Source of the DNA: Peptoniphilus_A harei_B
Lineage (GTDB): Bacteria; Bacillota; Clostridia; Tissierellales; Peptoniphilaceae
Assembly: GCA_032560695.1 (NCBI GenBank)
Contig: JAWGHR010000013.1
Span: 1 to 37,209, forward strand
DNA: 37,209 nt
Reading direction: 5' to 3'
Below, piece after piece: positions 16,744-24,900 of this stretch. The translations under genes were made by a program, and so were the position numbers. Each line of letters begins with the position of its first letter. Within the stretch, counting starts at the first letter, position 1. The notes below the pieces were generated by a model, which saw only the letters and a program-made list of their open reading frames with translations, did no database searches and was not told the DNA's origin.

Positions 16744-16761
16744 ATGTTAATTAAATAACAT
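16744..16761 (+). promoter_or_regulatory. Candidate Rex (NADH/NAD+ sensor) operator
   Basis: ATGTTAATTAAATAACAT has perfect 6-bp arms, and its inner TGTTAATTAAATAACA matches the clostridial Rex form TTGTTAAnnnnTTAACAA except at the outer bases and one inner base. It lies just downstream of the -10, about at +6, where bound repressor would block transcription. Confidence 0.5.
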
Positions 16762-16790
16762 TCTTTAAATTATTGTTAGGGGGATTTTAA

Positions 16791-17933
16791 ATGGATTTAA
16801 AATTGGATAAGGAACATCTATTATTACAACAAATGTATCGTGCTTTTGCTGAAAACGAAGTTGAACCAGTTGCTGCTGATGTAGATGCAACTGAAGAAGT
16901 TCCTATGGAAAATGTTAAAAAAATGGCCAGATACGGTTTCTTTGGAATACCATTTCCTAAAGAATACGGTGGACAAGGTGCTGACTACCTAGCTTACGCT
17001 ATGGCAGTAGAAGAACTTTCTAAGAAATGTGCTACTACTGGTGTAATTGTTTCAGCTCACACTTCACTATGCTGTGCTCCAATTTACGAAAACGGAACAG
17101 AAGAACAAAAGAAAAAATACTTACCAGACTTACTAGCAGGTAAAAAATTTGGTGCTTTCGGACTTACAGAACCAGGTGCTGGTACTGACGCAAGTGGACA
17201 AAGAACAACTGCTGTACTTGATGGAGATGAATATGTACTTAACGGTTCAAAGATCTTTATCACAAACGCTGGATTTGCTGATGTATTTATCGTAATCGCA
17301 ATGACAGACAGATCTAAGGGTAACCACGGAATTTCAGCTTTCATAGTTGAAAGAGGAACTCCTGGCTTTACTGTTGGAGAACCAGAAGACAAGATGGGTA
17401 TCAGAGGATCTTCAACTTGTGAGCTTATCTTTGAAGACTGTAGAATACCAAAGGAAAATCTTCTTGGAAGAGAAGGTAAGGGATTCGCTATCGCTATGAA
17501 GACACTTGATGGTGGTAGAATTGGAATCGCATCTCAAGCACTAGGAATTGCTGAAGGTGCAATTGATGAAACTGTAAAATACACTACTGAAAGAAAACAA
17601 TTCGGCAGAAGAATTTCTCAATTCCAAAACACTCAATTTGAACTTGCAGATATGAAGACAACTGCAGAAGCAGCTCAACTATTAGTTTACAGAGCAGCAG
17701 ACGCTAAGGGAGCAGGCATTCCTTACGGACACTTTGCAGCAATGGCTAAATTATTTGCAGCGGATGCAGCTAGTGATATTACTAGAAGATGTCTACAATT
17801 ATTCGGTGGATACGGATACACTCGTGACTATCCAATAGAAAGAATGATGAGAGATGCTAAGATCACAGAAATTTACGAAGGTACATCTGAAGTAATGAAG
17901 ATGGTTGTATCTGGCTGGATGGGCGTTAAATAA
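16791..17933 (+). CDS. bcd: Butyryl-CoA dehydrogenase-type acyl-CoA dehydrogenase
   Basis: A 380-residue FAD acyl-CoA dehydrogenase, expected to reduce crotonyl-CoA to butyryl-CoA as partner of the adjacent EtfBA. Motifs: FGLTEPGAGTDASGQRTTA (first signature, FAD/substrate), DKMGIRGSSTCEL, QLFGGYGYTRDYPIERMMRD, and the catalytic base E363 in IYEGTSEV, matching Glu367 of Megasphaera BCD. AGGGGG precedes the ATG. etfB follows 18 bases after the stop. The usual companions crt, hbd and thl are not in the window, so this is a minimal bcd-etfBA cluster as seen in several butyrate-forming anaerobes. A different short-chain acyl-CoA substrate from amino-acid fermentation is possible. Confidence 0.92.
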   Translation: MDLKLDKEHLLLQQMYRAFAENEVEPVAADVDATEEVPMENVKKMARYGFFGIPFPKEYGGQGADYLAYAMAVEELSKKCATTGVIVSAHTSLCCAPIYENGTEEQKKKYLPDLLAGKKFGAFGLTEPGAGTDASGQRTTAVLDGDEYVLNGSKIFITNAGFADVFIVIAMTDRSKGNHGISAFIVERGTPGFTVGEPEDKMGIRGSSTCELIFEDCRIPKENLLGREGKGFAIAMKTLDGGRIGIASQALGIAEGAIDETVKYTTERKQFGRRISQFQNTQFELADMKTTAEAAQLLVYRAADAKGAGIPYGHFAAMAKLFAADAASDITRRCLQLFGGYGYTRDYPIERMMRDAKITEIYEGTSEVMKMVVSGWMGVK

Positions 17934-17951
17934 TCGGAAGGAGTAATATAA

Positions 17952-18752
17952 ATGAATATAGTAGTATGTATTAAACAAGTACCTGATACTAATGAAGTTA
18001 GACTTGACCCTGTTACTAATACACTTATTAGAGATGGTGTGCCAAGTATTATAAACCCTGATGATAAGTCAGGTCTAGAAGTTGCACTTAGACTTAAAGA
18101 TGAAAATCCAGATGATGTTCACGTAACAGTATTATCAATGGGACCTCCACAAGCAGAAAGCGCACTAAGAGAAGCACTTGCAATGGGCGCTGACGAAGGA
18201 ATCCTAGTATCTGATAGAGCTTTTGGTGGAGCTGATACATGGGCAACATCTTGTACAATCACTGCAGCACTTGAACACCTTGATTTTGACATAATCATCT
18301 GTGGTAGACAAGCAATCGACGGTGATACTGCACAAGTTGGACCACAAATCGCAGAACACATTGGAGTTCCTCAAGTATCTTATGTAGAAGAACTTGACCT
18401 TGATGATGACAAAAAAGGTATCACAGTTAAGAGACAATTCGAAGACAGATACCACACAATTAATATTAAATTCCCATGCCTAATTACTGCAATCGCAGAA
18501 TTAGCAGAACCTAGATATATGACAATTGGTAAAGTATTTGAATCTTACCAAAAAGAAATCAAAGTTTGGGGTCTAGAAGATATTAAAGACAAACTTGATA
18601 TGGCAAACATAGGACTTAAGGGTTCACCTACAAAAGTTAGAAAATCTTTCCCTAAACAAGGTAAAGGTAAGGGCGTACTTTTAACTGACTTAACTGCTGA
18701 CGAAGCAGCTCAAGCTATCGTTGCTAAACTTCAAGAAAAGTATATTATCTAA
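17952..18752 (+). CDS. etfB: Electron transfer flavoprotein subunit beta
   Basis: A 266-residue EtfB. It starts MNIVVCIKQVPDTNEVRLDP and carries the ETF-beta signature VKRQFEDRYHTINIKFPCLI (about residues 157-176), then AELAEPRYMTIGK. The segment CGRQAIDGDTAQVGPQIAEH is the usual nucleotide-binding helix. Together with EtfA it forms the flavoprotein that exchanges electrons with Bcd; when operonic with bcd in anaerobes these complexes commonly bifurcate electrons from NADH to crotonyl-CoA and ferredoxin. I infer but cannot prove bifurcation. It is preceded by GGAAGGAG and followed by etfA after 14 bases. Confidence 0.95.
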   Translation: MNIVVCIKQVPDTNEVRLDPVTNTLIRDGVPSIINPDDKSGLEVALRLKDENPDDVHVTVLSMGPPQAESALREALAMGADEGILVSDRAFGGADTWATSCTITAALEHLDFDIIICGRQAIDGDTAQVGPQIAEHIGVPQVSYVEELDLDDDKKGITVKRQFEDRYHTINIKFPCLITAIAELAEPRYMTIGKVFESYQKEIKVWGLEDIKDKLDMANIGLKGSPTKVRKSFPKQGKGKGVLLTDLTADEAAQAIVAKLQEKYII

Positions 18753-18766
18753 TTGGGGGTTTAAAA

Positions 18767-19774
18767 ATGAGTAAAGATGTATTTGTATTTATAGAACAAA
18801 GAGACAATAAACTTGAAAAAGTTGGAATAGAACTTCTAGGAAAAGCAAGAGAACTTGCTGACGACCTAGGACAAGATGTTGTAGGTGTTTTACTTGGCGA
18901 AAAGGTAAAAGACCACGCAGACGTTCTTATTAGACACGGTGCAGACAAGGTTATCGTAGTAGAAGATCCTATGCTAAAAGAATATGTTACTGAACCTTAC
19001 GCAAAGGCAATAACAAAAATTATCAAGGACAAAGAACCAGAAATCGTAATCTACGGTGCATCATCAATAGGTCGTGACCTTGCTCCAAGACTAGCAGCAA
19101 GAATCCACACAGGACTTACAGCTGACTGTACAAAACTAGAAATAGATCCAGAATCTAAAAACCTAATGATGACAAGACCTGCATTTGGTGGTAACCTAAT
19201 GGCTACTATCGTTTGTGAAGACTTTAGACCACAAATGGCTACAGTAAGACCAGGCGTAATGCAAGCACTTGACAACGACACTTCAAGAACTGGTGAAGTT
19301 GAAGAATTCAAAGTTGACTTCACAGATGCAGACATGAATGTTAAAATTCTTGACATTGCAAAAGAAGAATCTCATAAGAAAGATATCACAGAAGCTAAGA
19401 TCCTTGTATCTGGTGGACGTGGAATTGGTGGACCAGAAGGATTCAAACCACTTCAAGAACTTGCTGACAAGCTAGAAGCAGAAATCTCTGCATCAAGAGC
19501 ATCAGTAGACTCTGGTTGGATTACAAAAGATCACCAAGTTGGACAAACTGGTAAGACAGTTAGACCAGAACTTTACTTCGCAATGGGTATCTCTGGAGCA
19601 ATCCAACACGTTGCAGGTATGGAAGACTCAGACCTTATCATAGCTGTTAACAAGGACCCAGAAGCAGCAATCTTTGAAGTAGCTGACCTAGGAGTAGTTG
19701 GAGATATCAACGCAGTTGTTCCAAAACTAATAGAATCTATTGAAAGAGAACAAAAAATTAAAGCAGAAATTTAA
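18767..19774 (+). CDS. etfA: Electron transfer flavoprotein subunit alpha
   Basis: A 335-residue EtfA. The N-terminal Rossmann-like part contains IVIYGASSIGRDLAPRLAAR, and the C-terminal FAD domain (about 205-330) has LVSGGRGIGG, SRASVDSGWI, QVGQTGKTVRPELYFAMGIS and NKDPEAAIFEVADLGVVGD, the classic ETF-alpha signature. It has no N-terminal ferredoxin extension, unlike some clostridial EtfA proteins. Last gene of the operon, followed by a terminator. Confidence 0.95.
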   Translation: MSKDVFVFIEQRDNKLEKVGIELLGKARELADDLGQDVVGVLLGEKVKDHADVLIRHGADKVIVVEDPMLKEYVTEPYAKAITKIIKDKEPEIVIYGASSIGRDLAPRLAARIHTGLTADCTKLEIDPESKNLMMTRPAFGGNLMATIVCEDFRPQMATVRPGVMQALDNDTSRTGEVEEFKVDFTDADMNVKILDIAKEESHKKDITEAKILVSGGRGIGGPEGFKPLQELADKLEAEISASRASVDSGWITKDHQVGQTGKTVRPELYFAMGISGAIQHVAGMEDSDLIIAVNKDPEAAIFEVADLGVVGDINAVVPKLIESIEREQKIKAEI

Positions 19775-19798
19775 TCTAAATTAAATTTTAATTATAAG

Positions 19799-19828
19799 AA
19801 GAGGCTACAAATTTGTAGTCTCTTTTTT
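19799..19828 (+). terminator. Intrinsic terminator after etfA
   Basis: GAGGCTACAAA (19801-19811) is complementary to TTTGTAGTCTC (19812-19822) with one G-T pair, then six T. Confidence 0.85.
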
Positions 19829-19921
19829 GCTGCAAAAAATTATGAGCTTTTGTAAAGATTAAGAGATGATAGGTCTATAAGAACTTATAAATAAATGTAA
19901 AGTTATGAGAAATGAAAAATA

Positions 19922-20135
19922 ATAAAGCTATAAAAATTATTAAGTAGCAATAGATGACAAAGTTATAAAAAACTATGACTTAATGAAAAACTACAGAGTA
20001 GTAAGACTTAGTGACCTAATTAGAAATTATGAAGGAGTGAAAGTTGACTAGCTAAGGAAAAATCATGAAGAAATAAAAACTTATAACTTAGTAAAAAATT
20101 GTAAGGGCGCAGACAATTAGGACTTAGCAAAAATG
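19922..20135 (+). repeat. 36-bp intergenic tandem repeat, array R2 (six units)
   Basis: Units start at 19922, 19957, 19993, 20029, 20065 and 20101 (one step of 35, the rest 36). Cores include ATAAAGCTATAAAA, ACAAAGTTATAAAA and ACAGAGTAGTAAGA, with GACTTAAT/GACCTAAT in the second half of some units. A partial unit (GTAAAGTTATGAGA) precedes at 19897. Confidence 0.75.
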
Positions 20136-20353
20136 TAAAAATAGAAAGCAGGAAAGAAAAATATATCCATAAAATCAAAAATATTTACATATAGAAAGAA
20201 ATTAAAAAGAGTGAAAAAAGTCCTCACATAAAGTATTTTTATAATACTAGAATTTTGCACGTAAAAGTGATAAAATGTCTTCTAATATTTTTAAGTAGGA
20301 TGATAAATAAAAACAACTTAAAAATAAATAAAAATTAAAGAGGGGGAAGAAAG

Positions 20354-21277
20354 ATGAACCAATCATATGTATTTTATAATGGGGAAATAGTAGAAGAAGA
20401 AAAGGTGTCTATAAGCATTAGGTCCAAGGTTGTCAACTACGGACTAGGAGTATTCGAAGGAATTCGTGCCTACTGGAACGAAGAAGAAGAACAACTTTAC
20501 GCCTTCAAGCTATTGGAACACTACGAGAGATTCTTACAATCAGCTAAGGTTGCCAACCTAGAAGTGGGCTACACAGCTGAAGAACTAGCAGACTACACAA
20601 TCGAGCTTCTAAGAAAAAATGGGTTTAGAGAAACAACTTACATCAGACCAATTGCCTACAAAGATGGAAAGACAGTTGGCATTAGCCTCCACGGACACGA
20701 AGATGACTGCGTAGTTATCTATCTCCAACCTATGGGAAAATATATAGACAAAGAAGCCTTCAAGGTAAAGGTATCATCTTGGGTTAGAATAGCAGACAAT
20801 ATGTTGCCACCGAGGACAAAGGCTACAGCAGGCTACCTAAACTCAGCCCTAGCATCCTTCGAAGCGACAAAAAATGGCTACGACGAAGCAGTATTACTAA
20901 ATAGAAACGGCTTTGTATGTGAAGGACCAGGAGAAAATATCTTCCTATATAAAAAGGGAAAGCTAATGACTCCTCCAGCATCAGATGACATCCTAGAAGG
21001 AATCACAAGAGATCTTGTAATGAAACTTGCCACAGAAGAACTTGGAATCCAATGTGTGGAAAAATCCATTGCAAGGACAGAACTTTATAACGCAGACGAA
21101 GTATTCTTCTCAGGAACAGCCATGGAAGTTGCCCCAGTAGTTGAAGTTGACGACATAAAAGTTGCCGACGGCAAGCCGGGCAAGGTATGTCTAGAACTTA
21201 AAAAACTTTTCGCAGACCTAACACATGGCAGAAATCCAAAATACATGGATGCCCTAAGACCAGTTTACGAAAAATAA
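20354..21277 (+). CDS. ilvE: Branched-chain amino acid aminotransferase (class IV PLP enzyme)
   Basis: A 307-residue fold-type IV aminotransferase, cytosolic, interconverting Leu/Ile/Val with their 2-oxo acids using glutamate/2-oxoglutarate. Evidence: NYGLGVFEGIRAYW (substrate loop), YIRPIAYKDG, the PLP lysine K156 in PRTKATAGYLNSALA, EAVLLNRNGFVCEGPGENIF with the conserved cofactor-phosphate Glu-Gly segment, and FFSGTAMEVAPV. AGGGGG precedes the start. Single gene with its own terminator. In an amino-acid-fermenting anaerobe it may serve degradation to branched fatty acids as much as biosynthesis; a D-amino-acid transaminase is less likely given the family spacing. Confidence 0.92.
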   Translation: MNQSYVFYNGEIVEEEKVSISIRSKVVNYGLGVFEGIRAYWNEEEEQLYAFKLLEHYERFLQSAKVANLEVGYTAEELADYTIELLRKNGFRETTYIRPIAYKDGKTVGISLHGHEDDCVVIYLQPMGKYIDKEAFKVKVSSWVRIADNMLPPRTKATAGYLNSALASFEATKNGYDEAVLLNRNGFVCEGPGENIFLYKKGKLMTPPASDDILEGITRDLVMKLATEELGIQCVEKSIARTELYNADEVFFSGTAMEVAPVVEVDDIKVADGKPGKVCLELKKLFADLTHGRNPKYMDALRPVYEK

Positions 21278-21293
21278 ATATTAATATATATGA

Positions 21294-21322
21294 GTCAGTG
21301 GATCAGTCCACTGGCTTTTTTT
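21294..21322 (+). terminator. Intrinsic terminator after ilvE
   Basis: GTCAGTGGA (21294-21302), loop TCAG, TCCACTGGC (21307-21315), seven T. Confidence 0.9.
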
Positions 21323-21778
21323 ATGGGAAGAAATCTGCAATAAAATAAATATGTATAAAAATTAATAGGAAGAGTAAAAAAATAAAAATTTGCTTTAAGT
21401 TCGATAAGATAAAGAACAATTTTTATTATTCATTTAAAGTCTAAAAGTAAAAAGAAATCATCAATAAGTCATTAAAACAAGTGTAATATAAGCTGTGAAG
21501 AAAAGTTTTTCGAAAAGTAAACAGAAAATCAAAATACAATTTTACCAAAGGGAAAATAAAGTTTCTATTAATCAATAATTATAAAAGTTTTTGAGGAAAT
21601 CTGTAAAATAGCGAAATGTGAGAATCAAGATAAGTCAGATACTAAAAAAGAAAGATAATAATTTATTAGTTAATTTAAAATAGTAAAACAAAAATACAAT
21701 AAAATAGATAAAAATGATAAATAATTTTAGATAATATCGTTAAAATTGGCAGGAGAATGTTAATTTTTACCCATAAAA

Positions 21779-21787
21779 TGGTATAAT
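21779..21787 (+). promoter_or_regulatory. Extended -10 promoter of the giant adhesin gene
   Basis: TGGTATAAT, a perfect TGn-TATAAT; no strong -35. The leader would be about 125 bases. Confidence 0.55.
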
Positions 21788-21820
21788 GTAGAAAACAAGA
21801 CAATAGTGGTAAACTTTTAA

Positions 21821-21855
21821 CCGTAAATTTGAATTTTAAATGTACGGATTTTTTT
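21821..21855 (+). terminator. Terminator-like hairpin in the adhesin leader (possible attenuator)
   Basis: CCGTA (21821-21825) pairs with TACGG (21843-21847), one mismatch, then ATTT with AAAT, followed by A and seven T. It lies between promoter and start codon, so it would end most transcripts unless bypassed. Confidence 0.45.
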
Positions 21856-21920
21856 GATTGATTAAATTACCTCTTATGTATAACTTTATAAGGATATTTT
21901 AAAAAGGAGATTGAATAAGG

Positions 21921-24900
21921 ATGAAAAAACCAATTAAGAATGGCAAAGAGGTCTTTGCCGTACTTTCTATGGCGACAGTGATGTCAATATCAATGTCTGT
22001 AAAAGCAGATGCAGCATCAACAGAATCTAAAAAAGATTTAGCTGTAGAAAGTGCTTACACAGCAACGATAATAAATGATGTTGCAACAAGTGGATACACT
22101 TCTGGAATAGAAGGTAGTCAAGAAATAAATGCGATGGACTTTATAGGCTTAGGGCTAGAATTCGGTGATGAAATTGTACCAACTGCCCAACAAGCACCTC
22201 AAGAAGCAACTGATCCAAACTATGCAGAAGATGAAAAGAATGTAGGTTTTTATAAAGAAACTCAATTGGAGAGAGGCAATGGTCCAGCCTTTTCTATTCC
22301 TAATCAGCCTAGTATGGACTATCTAGATGGATTCCGTTACACTACCTTAGAACCATCTGCTACAAGTAAGTCTAAAACTCTTTGGGGTATAGAAATGGAA
22401 TTTGATAGGGAACAAGGTCAAAGGACATATACTAATTTTGGATTTACCAACTCAGGTCTAATGGGTGGTTATCTTGATACTGGAGTAATTTCTGCAAATG
22501 ACGTAGGAGTAAAAGTTGCAGAAGATGAGGGCTTTAAGGAAGCTAATTATAAAGCTGAATCAGAGATAAATATAACTGCCTCTAGGGCTCAAAGAAATTT
22601 AAATCTTTATGCTACTGTGGGAGACCTTGCGCATATTAACAATATCGAAAACAAGAATACTACCATAGGATGGAAGAGTGACTATTCAAAAGATGCAATT
22701 AGTCAAAAACTTAAGGCTACTCAAGGAACAGGCAATGTTACCTTTGATTTCACAGTTAACCCATGGCCAAATGAAAATGATCAACTTGATTTAATATATT
22801 TAAATGGAGATTATGACAAAAAAGAATTTGTCCAAGGTCAAACTATTAATACTGGCATAAAGGTAGAAAATCTTGATGGAAATGCAAGAGAAAGACTAGT
22901 AGGACAAGTCTACCATCCAGTATCAGGCGAAGTAGTCCCAGGAGCTGAGGCCTACATCGATGAAAATTATATGGTTGTAGTGAAGATGCCAGAAGGAGCC
23001 TTAAAGAAGGATGAAAATGGCAAGACTGTAATCAATGAAGAATCTATCTTTAGCAAAGCCGGATACAAGAATATTCAAAGCTTAGATGTTAAATTCTTTG
23101 CCCGTCCAAGAACAGAAGCAGAGTTTAGAGCTATTGGCATTGAAGCAAATTATGATGCAGATAATTACACACCAACAGGTGCAGGCACAGAAGTAATTAA
23201 TCACAAGGGCGAAGATGTAACAATAGATAAGCAAGGCATAGCTCGTTATGACCACTACAATAAAGTGGGTGAATTCAAGATAAACCTTGATGACACAATG
23301 TACTATGACCAAAGGTTTGAAGATGGTAATAATGAAGATACCACACAGGTGGATATATCAGATGTAAAACCAGGCGAGCCTTTTAATGTTAAAATCGTTC
23401 AACCAGATAACCCAGGACCAACAGACAAATCAGCAGATGATATGAATGGTGCCCAAGACAGGGGAGAAGCTGCCGGAGAGCTTAACTTAAGATTATTTGA
23501 TAAAGAAAACAAAGGCAAGGCACCAAAAGACCAATGGAAGATAGATGTTGAAGGCAAGGATATTTCTAAATTTACTATAACTCCTCCAGCATCAGCCAAG
23601 GCAGGAGATTCTACAGCTGTAGGTGTAAAATACACTTATACAAACGGATCTACAGACTTTCACTGGTTCCACTTTGTAGTTCAAGAGTCAACTTATATTA
23701 AGCCAGAGTATGACACACAAGTAAACTTCCCAGTAAATAAACAAACTTCCCCTGCAACATTAAAAGAGGACGCTAAGAAAATAAAGCCAGATCATTATAC
23801 TCTTCCAGATACATTAGAAACTGATGATGCAGGTAATAAGTTAGCTACAGATGATAAGGGAAACAAATGGACTGTAACAGTTGATGAAACTACAGGAGAG
23901 GTAACTGCTAAGCCAGTAAACCCAGATGACTTTGATGGTGGAGAAAAACTTACAGTACCAGTTATAGCCCACTATAAAGATCCTCAAAAACCAGGCGAAG
24001 ACATCACAGAAGAAGCTCATGCTGACTTTGTAATAGAAGAAAAGGCAAACATGACTCCTCGTTATAATGCAAAAGCAGGTAAGGCGGGAGATACCCTAAC
24101 ATCCGATGTAATCCTAAACGAAGAAGACAGGTACAACAGAAGACCAGGTAAGTTTACTCTGGACTCTCCAACATACACAGATGACAAGGGCAATGTTTGG
24201 AATGTATCAATTAATGAAACTACAGGTCAAGTAACTGCCACAGTACCAAATGCAGAGGAAGGTCAGACAATTGACGGAGCATTGCTAAACGTTCCAGTAA
24301 CAGCTCACTACTATGAAGAAGATGAAGATGGCAATATCGTTGAAGCTGGAACAAAACAAACAGAAGTCCAATTCGTTGCATCAGGAACAGAAGAAAAAGT
24401 TGAAAAAATACTAGAGGTTCCTTTTGAAACCAAAGTAGAAAAAGATCCTGATCTTAAAAAAGGTGAAATAAAGGTAGTTCAAGAAGGTAAGGTAGGATCT
24501 AAGAAAGTAACTTATACTATAAAAGATTCAAAAATCACAGATACACAAGAAGAGGAATTAGAAACACCACAAGAACGTATTATCCATGTTGGTGAAGGTA
24601 CTGAAGATGGAAAGCATGAAATCAAAGAAACAGTTGAAGTTCCTTATGAAGTTGAAATCCAGTTTGACGACACTTTGAAACCAGGTGAACAAAAAGTAAC
24701 CCAAGAAGGAATACCTGGAGAAAAAACTAGAACTACAACTATCACAATCCAAGATGGTAAGGTTACAAACACCCAAGAAGGCGAATTTAATCAAACTAAG
24801 GCTCCTAAAAAGAAAATTATAAAAGTAGGTGCAAACACTGAAGGAAAAGTAGAACACGTAGAGCCAATACCATTTAAATATGATGTACAATATGATCCTG

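Larger units (their letters stand above)
16387..16790 (+). other. Intergenic region before bcd: terminators, repeat remnant, promoter, Rex-like site
   Basis: No gene seen. Besides the two terminators, repeat remnant R5 and the bcd promoter, it contains the perfect 18-bp hairpin GTCACGAGCTCTCGTGAC at 16532-16549 with no T run. Confidence 0.6.
19775..20353 (+). other. 579-base intergenic region: etfA terminator, repeat array R2, ilvE promoter
   Basis: No gene seen. After the terminator, decayed 36-bp units run to 20135. The remainder is AT-rich, with -10-like elements at 20239 (TATAAT) and 20268-20276 (TGATAAAAT, extended -10) before ilvE. No T-box or other leader RNA recognised. Confidence 0.6.
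21278..21920 (+). other. 643-base intergenic region upstream of the giant adhesin
   Basis: No gene seen. It contains the ilvE terminator, about 450 bases of very AT-rich sequence without clear repeats, an extended -10 promoter at 21779, and a terminator-like leader hairpin at 21821-21855. Confidence 0.6.
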
